Assembly (NCBI GenBank): GCA_002437415.1
Contig: DJPL01000042.1
Location: 1-62,749 of the forward strand
Length of the DNA stretch: 62,749 nt
From: Ruminococcaceae bacterium UBA6413
GTDB taxonomy: Bacteria > Bacillota > Clostridia > Oscillospirales > Ruminococcaceae
Direction of reading: 5' to 3'
Of this stretch, positions 34,972-44,306 are shown in pieces (position 1 is the first letter of the stretch; each line of letters starts with the position of its first letter). Position numbers and translations under genes: made by a program. The notes beneath the pieces are model-generated. The model did no database searches and was not told where the DNA came from. It was given only the letters and a program-made list of their open reading frames with translations.

Positions 34972-35786
34972 AGGATATTACAATAGGACAGTTTTTCCCG
35001 GGCAATTCAATAATCCACAGGCTTGACAGCCGCTTCAAGATAGTGCTTGATATAGCCTATGTTGTAATGCTGTTTATGGCAGGGAATTATTGCTCGCTCA
35101 TAACGGCGGGACTGTTTATGCTGATAATTTATATGATGTCGGGAATAAGCTTCAAGCTGATATTCAAGAGCTTAAAGCCTATTATGCCGATAATACTGTT
35201 CACCTGTATACTCAACCTGTTTTTTATACACGGTGAGGGCGACCCGCTGGTACAGCTCGGATTTATAACGATATATATGGAGGGTATCAATACCTCCGTG
35301 TTTATGACGGTGAGAATTATATTCCTTATTGTCGGAATGTCGCTTCTTACCTATACAACTTCACCCATAGCACTGACAGACGCGATAGAAAGACTGCTGT
35401 CACCGCTCAAGAAGCTCCATTTCCCGGTGCATGAGCTTGCTATGATGATGACGATAGCATTAAGATTTATCCCTACACTTATAGAGGAAACCGACAAGAT
35501 AATGTCGGCACAGAAGGCGAGAGGTGCAAGCCTTGATACGGGCGGACTTGTAAAGAAAGCCAAGGCGCTTATACCGGTGCTTATACCGTTGTTCGTTTCG
35601 GCATTCAAGCGTGCAAACGAGCTTGCGCTTGCTATGGAGTGCCGTTGCTATAAGGGCGGCGAGGGCAGAACGCGAATGAAACAGCTTAAGTTCGGCGCGA
35701 GGGATATTGTCGCTGCTGCTATAATGGCGGCAATGATCACATTGACCGTTCTTATGAACATTTATGTTCCCGTGCCCGGAATGTAA
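34965..35786 (+). CDS. ecfT: Energy-coupling factor transporter transmembrane protein EcfT
   Basis: A 273-residue membrane protein with about five helices. The coupling motif is present as MSAQKARGAS (about residues 180-189) and the second as ALAMECRCYKGG (about residues 223-234), the Ala-Arg-Gly type helices that contact the two ATPases. It couples ATP hydrolysis to vitamin-binding S components encoded elsewhere. Confidence 0.95.
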   Translation: MLKDITIGQFFPGNSIIHRLDSRFKIVLDIAYVVMLFMAGNYCSLITAGLFMLIIYMMSGISFKLIFKSLKPIMPIILFTCILNLFFIHGEGDPLVQLGFITIYMEGINTSVFMTVRIIFLIVGMSLLTYTTSPIALTDAIERLLSPLKKLHFPVHELAMMMTIALRFIPTLIEETDKIMSAQKARGASLDTGGLVKKAKALIPVLIPLFVSAFKRANELALAMECRCYKGGEGRTRMKQLKFGARDIVAAAIMAAMITLTVLMNIYVPVPGM

Positions 35787-35794
35787 GGTGGGCT

Positions 35795-36547
35795 ATGCGC
35801 AATCTTAAAGTAACTATGGCATATAACGGCACGGCTTATCACGGATATCAGCGGCAGAACAACGCAAACAGCATACAGCAGACTGTAGAAGAGGTGCTGT
35901 CGAAGCTGCTCGGAGAGGATATCACGATAAACGGCTGTTCACGAACCGACACAGGTGTGCACGCAAGAGCGTTTGTGTTCAATGTAAAGACGGCTTGCCC
36001 TATTCCCTGTGACGGCTTTATAAAGGGCGGAAACGCAATGCTCCCGCAGGATATAGCTTTCCTTTCGTGCGAAGATGTACCCGACAGCTTTCACGCAAGG
36101 TTTGACAGCAAGGGCAAGGAGTATATCTACAGGATATATACGGGAGCTGTGCGCGATGTGTTTACGGCGGATATGGCGCTCCACTATCCGTATAATCCCG
36201 ATATTGAGAAAATGCGCAGTGCGGCTAGACTTATGGTCGGCGAGCACGACTTTGCTTCATTCTGCAAGGCGGAGGCAAAGGAGCACCTGCTGACTACCGT
36301 CAGAACGGTGTATTCGATAGACGTTGAGCAAAGCGGCGACTTTGCGGAGATAAAGGTGCACGGCAACGGTTTTCTTCACAATATGGTGAGGATAATCGTA
36401 GGCACGCTTATATATATCAGCGAGGGCAAGCGCACCGAGCAGGATATTATAAATGCGCTTACAAAGCCCGACAGGGAGTTTGCGGGAAAGACCGTACCCG
36501 CGTGCGGGCTGTATCTTAACAAGGTGTTCTACGAAAACGATGTATAA
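35795..36547 (+). CDS. truA: tRNA pseudouridine(38-40) synthase
   Basis: A 250-residue pseudouridine synthase of the TruA family, modifying positions 38-40 of tRNA anticodon stems. The catalytic Asp lies in NGCSRTDTGVHARAFVF (Asp near residue 51). The motif GNGFLHNMVRIIVGTLI is typical of the C-terminal half. In Clostridia truA often follows ecfT, as here (8-nt gap). Confidence 0.96.
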   Translation: MRNLKVTMAYNGTAYHGYQRQNNANSIQQTVEEVLSKLLGEDITINGCSRTDTGVHARAFVFNVKTACPIPCDGFIKGGNAMLPQDIAFLSCEDVPDSFHARFDSKGKEYIYRIYTGAVRDVFTADMALHYPYNPDIEKMRSAARLMVGEHDFASFCKAEAKEHLLTTVRTVYSIDVEQSGDFAEIKVHGNGFLHNMVRIIVGTLIYISEGKRTEQDIINALTKPDREFAGKTVPACGLYLNKVFYENDV

Positions 36548-36564
36548 ATGAAAGAGGGGTAGAT

Positions 36565-37755
36565 ATGAAAGTACCCGATAAAAATCCTCTTGAACAGCAA
36601 AACAACGATATAAACGATGTTACGCTGTATCGAAAAAAGAAAAAGCGGGCAAAGCTGATAAGAAATCTTATCATACTGCTTGTTATAGTTGCGGCGGCAG
36701 TGCCGGTATGGATATACCGCGACACAATATTCGAGCCACTCCGCGGTATCGCTTCAAGGATACAGACTACCACCGACGAAACGGCAGGCTATCCGATAAG
36801 CCTTACAGGCAGGTCGGATTACAGCTTTTGTGCGATGAATGACAGCTTTGCACTGCTGAGCGATACTTACCTCTATTCCTATAACGAGAACGGCGGACAG
36901 AACTTTGCTTTACAGCACGGATATGTTCACCCTATGGCGGTGTCAAATTCAAAGCGCGTGGTCATCTACGATAAGGGCGGACACGATTTCTCGCTGTTCA
37001 ACAAGACAAGTCAGATATATAAGGGAAATATTGAGGACGAGGTCATAGTATCCGTATTTCTCAGCAACTCTGAGCATACGGCAGTCGTAACGACAGGCGG
37101 CAGATACTCTAACGTCATATATGTCTATGACGGCAGCGGAAAGTGGCTGTACACACAGCGCTTTATCGACGATAACGTAATGCAGGTCGCATTCTCCGAT
37201 GATAACAGGTATCTCTATGTGACGAGGGTCACATCGGATAACGGCGATATAGTAACAAAGCTTTCAAAGTACGATATTACAGGTGACGGCACGGAGCTGT
37301 GGTCGCAGACTATCAGCGACTGCGTTTCGCTGTCACTCGGCATAAACGACAATATACTTACGGTGACAGGTGACAATATGGCGGCAACATATAATGCCGA
37401 CAGCGGTGAGCTTGCAGGCTATTACAGCTATCAGGGAACACTTGAAAGCTTTGATACATCCTCGTCACAGAAGGTATTTGTTCTGGACGACTACACAGGT
37501 GACGGAAAGAAACTGATATTTCTCAATGACAAGTGCGAAATGACGGCAAGCGCCGCAGTTTCAGCCGATGTTAAGCAGATAAAGGTGAGCGGTGATACTG
37601 TTTTTGTTATGACCGAATCGGATATAACTCAGTATAATTTATCACTTGAATCGGTGAAAAAGACACTGCTCACAGACAGCTATTCCGACTTTATAACAGT
37701 CGGCGGATTGATACTGCTTATGGGCTATGATGCGATAGACTGCATAAGCCTGTAA
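36565..37755 (+). CDS. DUF5711-like membrane-anchored beta-propeller protein
   Basis: A 396-residue protein with a Lys-rich cytoplasmic N-terminus (about 1-30), one transmembrane helix (about 34-50) and a large extracellular domain of repeated beta blades (WD-like, for example SGKWLYTQRFIDDNVMQVAF). This fits the DUF5711 family, a common neighbour of CvpA-like genes in Clostridia. GAGGGG precedes ATG 36565. The function is unknown; a cell envelope role is inferred. Confidence 0.7.
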   Translation: MKVPDKNPLEQQNNDINDVTLYRKKKKRAKLIRNLIILLVIVAAAVPVWIYRDTIFEPLRGIASRIQTTTDETAGYPISLTGRSDYSFCAMNDSFALLSDTYLYSYNENGGQNFALQHGYVHPMAVSNSKRVVIYDKGGHDFSLFNKTSQIYKGNIEDEVIVSVFLSNSEHTAVVTTGGRYSNVIYVYDGSGKWLYTQRFIDDNVMQVAFSDDNRYLYVTRVTSDNGDIVTKLSKYDITGDGTELWSQTISDCVSLSLGINDNILTVTGDNMAATYNADSGELAGYYSYQGTLESFDTSSSQKVFVLDDYTGDGKKLIFLNDKCEMTASAAVSADVKQIKVSGDTVFVMTESDITQYNLSLESVKKTLLTDSYSDFITVGGLILLMGYDAIDCISL

Positions 37756-37781
37756 CAGCAAAAACGGAAAGGAAAATATTT

Positions 37782-38813
37782 ATGGGAACGGATTTTTTTT
37801 GGTTTTATGATGTAATTCTGGTGGCGATACTTATAGGTATGCTGTTTGTCGGCGCAAAGAAGGGCTTTGTGCGTATGGTGCTGAGCCTTGCGGCTTTTGT
37901 GGCATCTTTTGTTGCAGCACTGCTTATAAGCGACGGCGTGTCGACATGGGTGTATGACAGCTTTATCAGTCAGCCGCTTGAGCAGACCATATCGACATCT
38001 ATAAACGATGCGCTCGGCGACAATGTAGTAACACAGCTCGGCGAGATAGATATGGATAAGGCGAAGATAAACGGCAAGAGCCTTGACAGCCTTGATCTTA
38101 AGGCTGATAAGGCAGGCAAGGTGACTGTGAACCTCAGCGATGTAAACCTCAGCAATACCGGTATCAGCAAGGTTGACCTGACTGCGTTCGGTATTGACAA
38201 GTCGGTCGACTACTCAAATATAAACCTCGGCTCTGTACAGCTGTACGAGAGCGATATCGACAAGTACGGACTTGAGAATATGCTTCTTACAGAGGTGCTG
38301 TCACAAAATCTCAAGAACAGTGATGTTGCCGACAGCGTAAACGATATAATAGAACAGGTGAACGAGGCAGTGCCCGCGCTCGGTCTTGAGGGTAAGACGA
38401 TTGAGGACATTGACGGCGGACTTGTGAACAATGTCGTTGTAAGCGTTGTCGAATCTTCGGGCAACCCCGGCAAGGCAATTCTTGACAACGTGGCAAAGCC
38501 CGTTATACTTGTGCCGCTGAGAACTCTGGTATTTGTGATACTGTTCTTCCTTATATTCATAATACTGTCGATAATCATAAAGGCGACATCGGTAGTAAAC
38601 AAGCTCCCCGTGATCGGCAAGCTGAACTCACTGCTCGGCGGTGTGCTAGGAATTGTACAGGGTCTTGTAATAGTGTTTATCGTTGTGATAATCGCGCATA
38701 TGGCAGTCGCGATCACAAATAACACACTTATATTCCTGAACGAAATGACGATAAACAAGTCATATGCGTTCAGCTGGGTATACAACTTCTCATTCCTCGA
38801 TTTCCTTAACTAA
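37782..38813 (+). CDS. CvpA-like membrane protein
   Basis: A 343-residue protein of the CvpA family (colicin V production-related). Two or so N-terminal hydrophobic segments (about 7-60, with GAKKGFVRMVLSLAAFVASF) and two C-terminal ones (about 245-315) flank a long soluble loop of about 180 residues that is not usual in short CvpA members. The ribosome site GGAAAGGAAAA is good. It closes the run of genes that begins with ruvC. Confidence 0.8.
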   Translation: MGTDFFWFYDVILVAILIGMLFVGAKKGFVRMVLSLAAFVASFVAALLISDGVSTWVYDSFISQPLEQTISTSINDALGDNVVTQLGEIDMDKAKINGKSLDSLDLKADKAGKVTVNLSDVNLSNTGISKVDLTAFGIDKSVDYSNINLGSVQLYESDIDKYGLENMLLTEVLSQNLKNSDVADSVNDIIEQVNEAVPALGLEGKTIEDIDGGLVNNVVVSVVESSGNPGKAILDNVAKPVILVPLRTLVFVILFFLIFIILSIIIKATSVVNKLPVIGKLNSLLGGVLGIVQGLVIVFIVVIIAHMAVAITNNTLIFLNEMTINKSYAFSWVYNFSFLDFLN

Positions 38814-38849
38814 ATACTCAGTTAACAAAAGAGAAATATAATTATAAGT

Positions 38850-38867
38850 AAGCTGTTAAAACAGCTT
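38850..38867 (+). other. Small hairpin in the clpE-like leader
   Basis: AAGCTGT (38850-38856) pairs with ACAGCTT (38861-38867) with a TAAA loop, without a T-run. It lies 40 nt before the clp start; the significance is unknown. No CtsR-type operator (tandem GGTCAAA) is visible in 38814-38907. Confidence 0.4.
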
Positions 38868-38907
38868 ATGCTACAGACAAAAGAACCTAAAGAAAGGTTG
38901 GATATAA

Positions 38908-41193
38908 ATGCTTTGTTCAAGATGTAAAAAAAGACAGGCAGTTGTATTTATCTCGACAATACAGGGCAATGAAAAGCGCGATGAGGGCCTTTGCCTTATC
39001 TGCGCCAAAGAGCTCGGTGTTCCGCAGGTAAACGACTACCTTGAAAAAATGGGAATAAGCGACGAAGATCTCGAAGAAAGCTACAAGATGCTTTTCGGCG
39101 AGGGCGATCCCGACAGCGAAGAAAACGACGAAGATTTCACACCCGGCGGAGCAGGTACTATGATGCCGTTCTTCCAGCGTTTTGCCGCAGGCAGTGCCGT
39201 ACCCGGCTCGGGATCGGCGTCAGACGGCGATAAAAAGGAAGTAAAGGACGATAAGAAGCGCAATAAGAAAAAAGAGGAGAAGAAGAGAAAATTCCTCGAC
39301 GCTTACTGCACTAACCTTACCGCCAAAGCCAAAAAGGGCGAGATCGACCGCATAGTCGGCAGAGAGAAAGAAATATACCGCGTAATGCAGATACTCTCCC
39401 GCCGTACCAAGAACAATCCCTGTATCATCGGTGAACCCGGTGTCGGTAAGACCGCTATCGCAGAGGGTATCGCACAGAAGCTTGCAAACGGCGATGTGCC
39501 GTTCAGGCTTCAGGGCAAGGAACTGTATATGCTCGACCTTACCGCGCTTGTAGCGGGCACTCAGTTCAGAGGTCAGTTTGAAAGCCGTGTAAAGGCGCTT
39601 ATCGAGGAGATAAAGAACGCCGGAAACATAATCCTCTTTATCGATGAGGTTCATAACCTTGTCGGAACAGGCGACTCAGAGGGCACGATGAATGCCGCAA
39701 ATATCTTAAAGCCTGCTCTTTCAAGGGGCGAGGTTCAGGTGATCGGTGCGACCACGTTCAACGAGTACAGAAAGTATATCGAAAAGGACTCTGCGCTTGA
39801 AAGACGTTTCCAGCCTGTTACCGCAAACGAGCCGTCAATTGAGGATACTATAGAACTTCTCAAGGGTATCAAGGAATATTACGAAGAATACCACAAGCTG
39901 TATGTAAGCGATGATATATTAAAGAGCTGTGCGGTGCTCAGCGAGCGCTACATCACCGACAGATATCTGCCCGACAAGGCGATAGACCTGCTTGATGAAG
40001 CCGCCGCTTGTGCAAGCATAAACAGCAAGGAGCTTACCGAATACGAACAGCTCAAGAAGAAAAACAAGGCGCTCGAGGTCGAAGAAAACGACCTTTCAGC
40101 CGAAACCGAGAACAAGGACTATCAGCGTATAGCGGAGATAAAGACTGAGCTTGCAAAGAATGCGGCACGTATCGAAGAGCTTGAGCCTATGATAAAGGAG
40201 GTCCACGTTACCGAGAACGATGTCTGCAAGGTAATTGAGCTGTGGACGGGTATCCCCGCAAGCAAGCTTCTTGAAACCGAGTTCAAGCGTATAGCAAACC
40301 TTGAAAGCGTGCTCAAGTCAAAGGTAGTCGGTCAGGACGAAGCCTGCGAGCTTGTAGCCGCCGCAATAAAGAGGACAAGAGTACAGCTCTCGGCACGCCG
40401 CAGACCCGCGTCGTTCATATTCGTAGGACCTACAGGTGTCGGTAAGACCGAGCTTGTAAAGGTGCTTGCAAACGAGCTGTTCAACACGGTCGACCCGCTG
40501 ATAAGACTTGATATGTCCGAGTTTATGGAAAAGCACAGCGTATCGAGAATTATCGGTTCGCCGCCCGGATATGTAGGCTATGATGAAGCGGGACAGCTTA
40601 CCGAAAAGGTGCGCAGAAAGCCCTATTCGGTTATCCTCTTTGATGAGATTGAAAAGGCTCACCCCGATGTAATGAATATACTCCTGCAAATTCTTGACGA
40701 GGGCAAGGTAAACGATGCCCATGGCAGAACGGTAAGCTTTGAAAATACCGTTATCGCAATGACCTCAAACGCAGGCTCATCGTTCAACACAAGCGGACTG
40801 GGCTTTGCAAAGAGCGAGGAGGATATCTCCAAGGATAAGGCTATGAAGGCGCTCGGCGAGTTTTTGCGCCCCGAGTTCCTGAGCCGTGTGGACGAGGTAG
40901 TGGTATTCAAGCCCTTGTCGCTTGAAGCGTACAACGGCATAGCTCACCTTATGATAGGCGAGATGAAAGAGCCGCTTCTTGAAAAGAATATCACACTTAA
41001 TGTGACGGACGCGGCATATGAGCTTGTTGCAAAGAAAGCGTCGGGCGGAAAGTTCGGCGGCAGAGATGTCCGCAGAATAGTCCGCAAGGATATTGAGGAC
41101 AAGGTAGCTAATATCATCGTTGACGCTGACGGCAACGTTTCCGAGATAAATGTTGACGCGGACGGCGACGAGATAAAGGTCACAGGCAAATAA
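38908..41193 (+). CDS. ClpE/ClpC-type ATP-dependent unfoldase
   Basis: A 761-residue Hsp100 protein with an N-terminal four-cysteine zinc finger (Cys 3, 6, 29, 32) as in ClpE. A Lys-rich linker (about 105-130) leads to AAA+ domain 1 (Walker A IGEPGVGKTAIAEG, about 172-185), a coiled-coil middle domain (about 375-425) and AAA+ domain 2 (FVGPTGVGKTELVKV). A tripeptide contact loop for ClpP was not verified. It unfolds proteins for ClpP or acts as a chaperone. GAAAGGTTGG precedes ATG 38908. It stands alone, before a strong terminator. Confidence 0.9.
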   Translation: MLCSRCKKRQAVVFISTIQGNEKRDEGLCLICAKELGVPQVNDYLEKMGISDEDLEESYKMLFGEGDPDSEENDEDFTPGGAGTMMPFFQRFAAGSAVPGSGSASDGDKKEVKDDKKRNKKKEEKKRKFLDAYCTNLTAKAKKGEIDRIVGREKEIYRVMQILSRRTKNNPCIIGEPGVGKTAIAEGIAQKLANGDVPFRLQGKELYMLDLTALVAGTQFRGQFESRVKALIEEIKNAGNIILFIDEVHNLVGTGDSEGTMNAANILKPALSRGEVQVIGATTFNEYRKYIEKDSALERRFQPVTANEPSIEDTIELLKGIKEYYEEYHKLYVSDDILKSCAVLSERYITDRYLPDKAIDLLDEAAACASINSKELTEYEQLKKKNKALEVEENDLSAETENKDYQRIAEIKTELAKNAARIEELEPMIKEVHVTENDVCKVIELWTGIPASKLLETEFKRIANLESVLKSKVVGQDEACELVAAAIKRTRVQLSARRRPASFIFVGPTGVGKTELVKVLANELFNTVDPLIRLDMSEFMEKHSVSRIIGSPPGYVGYDEAGQLTEKVRRKPYSVILFDEIEKAHPDVMNILLQILDEGKVNDAHGRTVSFENTVIAMTSNAGSSFNTSGLGFAKSEEDISKDKAMKALGEFLRPEFLSRVDEVVVFKPLSLEAYNGIAHLMIGEMKEPLLEKNITLNVTDAAYELVAKKASGGKFGGRDVRRIVRKDIEDKVANIIVDADGNVSEINVDADGDEIKVTGK

Positions 41194-41198
41194 TACTG

Positions 41199-41231
41199 CG
41201 GAGCATTGCATAATGCAGTGCTCCGTTTTTG
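41199..41231 (+). terminator. Terminator after the clp gene
   Basis: An imperfect stem formed by CGGAGCA (41199-41205) with TGCTCCG (41219-41225), with inner TGCA pairing, is followed by TTTTTG. Confidence 0.85.
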
Positions 41232-41254
41232 CTTAAACGAAAGGAATCATACTT

Positions 41255-41959
41255 ATGGCAGTGGTTATTACGGGCGGCACGGGTGCTATCGGCAGTGCGA
41301 TGGTGCGCGAGTTTGCAAAGACAAATGACGTTGCGATAATTTACAAAAGCTCCGATGAAAAGGCGATACAGCTTGAAAAGCAGACAGGCTGTAGGGTTTA
41401 TAAGGCGGACGTATCCTCCGCCCCCGAGGTATCGGCGGCGGTACGGCAGATAATATCCGACTTCGGAAAGATAAATGTGCTTATAAACAACGCCGGTATA
41501 TCACAGATAAAGCTCCTTAGCGATGTGACCGAGCTTGACTGGTACAATATGGTCGATGTTCATCTGACAGGCGCTTTCAATATGACCAAGGCGGTGCTCC
41601 CCGATATGATAAAGCACAAGCAGGGAAGTATCATAAATATTTCGTCCGTGTGGGGAGTATACGGAGCGTCCTGCGAAGTGCCGTACTCAACGGTCAAGGC
41701 GGGGCTTATCGGCTTTACAAAGTCGCTGTCAAAGGAGGTCGCGCCAAGCGGCATTACTGTAAATTGTATTGCTCCGGGAGTGATCGACAGCCCTATGAAT
41801 AACGCTCACCTGTCGCCCGATGAGCTGAACGAGCTTATCGCCGAAACTCCGCTCGGCAGGCTCGGCACACCCGAAGATGTCGCAAAGGCCGCAGTGTACC
41901 TTGCATCGGCAGGCTTTGTCACAGGTCAGGTGCTCGGAGTAGACGGTGGGTTTTATTGA
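41255..41959 (+). CDS. Short-chain dehydrogenase/reductase (FabG-like)
   Basis: A 234-residue NAD(P)-dependent oxidoreductase. The Rossmann motif is VITGGTGAIGSAMVREF (TGxxxxxG, about residues 5-21), the NNAG motif lies near residue 79, and the catalytic Ser-Tyr-Lys are in INISSVWGVYG and YSTVK. It resembles 3-oxoacyl-ACP reductases in length and ends in VLGVDGGF, but no other fatty acid genes are near, so the substrate is open. A ribosome site AAAGGAATC precedes ATG 41255. Confidence 0.85.
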   Translation: MAVVITGGTGAIGSAMVREFAKTNDVAIIYKSSDEKAIQLEKQTGCRVYKADVSSAPEVSAAVRQIISDFGKINVLINNAGISQIKLLSDVTELDWYNMVDVHLTGAFNMTKAVLPDMIKHKQGSIINISSVWGVYGASCEVPYSTVKAGLIGFTKSLSKEVAPSGITVNCIAPGVIDSPMNNAHLSPDELNELIAETPLGRLGTPEDVAKAAVYLASAGFVTGQVLGVDGGFY

Positions 41960-42284
41960 TTTTTATATTATGAGTTGAAGAAGCTGTGACGAAACACAAA
42001 GATTTCATCACAGCTTCTCGGTTTATCCAAATTCCATTGAAATTGCAGTGCAACATATTGTAAAAACGTCAAAGCAATAAATATGTCGCCAACAACGCTG
42101 AAAACAGCTTCAGTCTTGACAAGGTGTTAATAATTTCGTGAGTAAATCAGTGCAACTGCGCTAACATTAACCCTTCAAAAAAACGCCACTAACCTAAGAT
42201 ATTTGTACTAAAACTGCGGACGTGTAGCGTTAAGCGTTCCTGAATTGACAGGGCATACGATATTCGGGTGGTTACACGAGTTTA

Positions 42285-42495
42285 GCCAACACCCTAGCGG
42301 GGTACGGGTGTGGGTAAGGAAAGAGGGAGCCATGAGGGAGAAAACCTAAGGGATAGGGTTAGGGGCTGCCAAGTCCCTCACCCTAGTCCCTTTGGTTGTC
42401 TTCCGCGTGAATAGCAGCAACGTTATTACATAGAATAGCGAACCCGAGAAGTGCTATCCTGCAAACAGAACTATCGGTAGCCTGCTATCAATGTT
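42285..42495 (+). ncRNA. Conserved structured core of repeat copy A (candidate RNA)
   Basis: This part is nearly identical to 52148-52357 in copy B apart from short variable loops. It can fold into an ACACCC/GGGTGT hairpin near the 5' end, a long stem between AACCTAAGGGATAGGG and CCCTAGTCCCTTTGGTT, and a closing stem AACGTT/AATGTT around a GAACCCGAGAAGTGCTATCC block. The pair T42354-A42385 in copy A is C52216-G52247 in copy B, a compensatory change that supports RNA structure. I do not recognise the family. Confidence 0.55.
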
Positions 42496-42556
42496 AAATG
42501 CAAAAACGGTATAATAGAAGTACACTAAAAACAAACTTTCTCCACATGCCAAAAAA

Positions 42557-42602
42557 GTGAGTCGTGCGCATTATTTTTTGCGCTTCGACTCATTTTTCTT
42601 TT
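42557..42602 (+). terminator. Terminator in the 3' part of repeat copy A
   Basis: TGAGTCG and GCGC (42558-42569) pair with GCGC and CGACTCA (42580-42592), and TTTTTCTTTTTC follows. Copy B has a shorter AAGTG/CACTT version in the same place. Confidence 0.8.
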
Positions 42603-42647
42603 TCGGGTTGTGTCACAGCCCCTTTTCTTTTTCCCTCCTGACAAACT

Positions 42648-42677
42648 GTAATATTATGTCCCACCCTCACATATATT
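42648..42677 (+). promoter_or_regulatory. Sigma-E-like promoter of sipL-spoIVA
   Basis: GTAATATT (42648-42655) and CATATATT (42670-42677) with a 14-nt spacer resemble the mother-cell sigma-E consensus (GKMATATW, then CATACAHT). It lies about 45 nt before the gene whose homologues are sigma-E targets. Confidence 0.65.
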
Positions 42678-42721
42678 GAGTTAAGACCCGCAAAGAGGGG
42701 AAACAGCTAAAGGAGGATCAT

Positions 42722-44251
42722 ATGGACTTTTCTGTAAAGAAAGAGCCTGTATTTGTCACGGAAGTGGTATATGACGGACAGGCGGAGCAGGGCGTTGAGT
42801 TTGATTACGTTCTGCCGGATTATTATCCCGATATCTTCAAGATATTAAGATGTACATTGCGTCCGGGGATAGTATCCTATAATATTTCCGGAGATAAACT
42901 GATATGTGACGGCGTTATCTGCATAACCGCGCTCTACCTCAGCGAGGGCGGCGGTATGGAGTGCATAGAGCACCGCTACAGCTATTCAAAGACGGTCGAC
43001 CTGCCAAAGGCGGCTGACAACGGTACGGTCACCATAGAGCCCAAGGTCGACTATTGCACCTGCCGCGCCGTTTCGGGCAGACGTATCGATGTCAGGGGAG
43101 CGGTGAGCTTCAAGATAAAGGTAAGCTGTATCACACCGTTTGAGATAATAACCGATATGGAGGGCGGTCTTGTGCAGACAAGAAAGAACAAGGTCTGCTG
43201 TACAAGAAAGCTTACTGCGGGAAAGCAGTTCGTAGTCCGCGAGGATATCGGAGTATCGGGAGTTGACGGCAGTATCAAGGCTGTAGTCAGCTGTGATGCC
43301 GCGGCAGTGGTGAACGACTGTAAGATAATCGCCGATAAGGTCGTGCTCAAGGGCGTGGCACAGCTCAAAGCGCTGTATCTTGTTCAGAATGACGGCGGCA
43401 GTATGCTACAGACTATGGAGGCGGAGATCCCGCTCAGTCAGATAGTCGATATGCAGGGGGTTGACGAAAAGCACACCTGCTATGCGCAGTTCAGGGTGCT
43501 GTCGTGCAACCTTTCGGTAAAATCCGCAGATGATGTTACCGCAGGAGTATTCGGCTGTGAAATGACCGTAGGCTCGCAGATAACCGCAACGCTCGAGGAA
43601 AATATATACCCTGTTACCGATATGTATTCCACAGGCTATGAGTGCAGCTTCACAACAGCGGCGCTTAAAACAGAGTCCGATCACCGCTACATAAGTCAGA
43701 CCTTCAACACAAAGCAGATGATCGAATGTGACAACGGCATACCCGACAGCGTTATCGATGTCAGCTGTGATGTGACGGAGGTAATGTGCAGGACGGGAGA
43801 TAACGGCGATATTACGGTAAACGGCAAGCTGATATGCTATATTGCCGCTGTAAAGGATAACGAGCCTGTATTTTCCGAGAAGAGCCTGCCGTTTGAGGCG
43901 GTCGTATCGGTCGGCGGAGTCACCGCAGACAGCGTAATTCAGCCTGTACTCAGTATATCGGCTGTAAGCTACAGCATAAACGATGACGGCATCGAGCTCA
44001 GATGCTCCGTGCTTATGCAGGGCAGTATGTATGTCTGCTCCTCGTCACAGGTAATAAAGCAGGCGGAGATTAACGAGTCCGAGTGCAAGAAAAAAGATGA
44101 TGAGTATATGCTGAAGCTCTATTTTGCGGACGCTAACGAAGATGTATGGAATATCGCAAAACGCTATAACACATCTGCCGCGGCTATAGAAGCCGAGAAC
44201 GAAGTTACCGACGGTAAAGTGTCGGGGCTTCTGCTGATACCGATAGTCTGA
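42722..44251 (+). CDS. sipL: SPOCS/DUF3794 and LysM protein, SipL-like spore coat factor
   Basis: A 509-residue protein with three SPOCS (DUF3794) domains (about residues 20-440) and a C-terminal LysM domain (about 462-509, with DANEDVWNIAKRYNTSAAAI and the usual last strand). This is the architecture of SipL, which binds SpoIVA and attaches the coat to the forespore membrane. It is followed by spoIVA after 55 nt and preceded by a sigma-E-like promoter, supporting the role. No signal peptide is present, as expected for a mother-cell protein. AAAGGAGGATC precedes ATG 42722. Confidence 0.85.
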   Translation: MDFSVKKEPVFVTEVVYDGQAEQGVEFDYVLPDYYPDIFKILRCTLRPGIVSYNISGDKLICDGVICITALYLSEGGGMECIEHRYSYSKTVDLPKAADNGTVTIEPKVDYCTCRAVSGRRIDVRGAVSFKIKVSCITPFEIITDMEGGLVQTRKNKVCCTRKLTAGKQFVVREDIGVSGVDGSIKAVVSCDAAAVVNDCKIIADKVVLKGVAQLKALYLVQNDGGSMLQTMEAEIPLSQIVDMQGVDEKHTCYAQFRVLSCNLSVKSADDVTAGVFGCEMTVGSQITATLEENIYPVTDMYSTGYECSFTTAALKTESDHRYISQTFNTKQMIECDNGIPDSVIDVSCDVTEVMCRTGDNGDITVNGKLICYIAAVKDNEPVFSEKSLPFEAVVSVGGVTADSVIQPVLSISAVSYSINDDGIELRCSVLMQGSMYVCSSSQVIKQAEINESECKKKDDEYMLKLYFADANEDVWNIAKRYNTSAAAIEAENEVTDGKVSGLLLIPIV

Positions 44252-44306
44252 GCGCCTTGTTTTCCGCACGGAGATAAGGCATTATATAAGCAGATAAGGA
44301 GAAATT

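Larger units (their letters stand above)
41979..42625 (+). repeat. Interspersed non-coding repeat, copy A
   Basis: About 650 bp without a coding frame and nearly full-length relative to copy B. The left end is a hairpin (AAGCTGTGACGAA at 41981-41993 with TTCATCACAGCTT at 42004-42016). The left arm then shares GAAATTGCAGTGCAACATAT and other blocks with B. A variable part (about 42210-42284) is followed by the conserved core (42285-42495), a variable 3' part with a terminator, and the right hairpin GGGTTG-TGTCA-CAGCCC (42605-42621). It lies 20 nt after the dehydrogenase stop. Confidence 0.9.

Noticed and set aside
38814..38907. CtsR or CIRCE operator before the ClpE-like gene
   Set aside because: Neither the tandem GGTCAAA pattern nor the CIRCE inverted repeat is present; only a small hairpin is seen.
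42510..42515. TATAAT after the repeat core as a promoter
   Set aside because: It is conserved in both copies, but no -35 element lies at a suitable distance in either.
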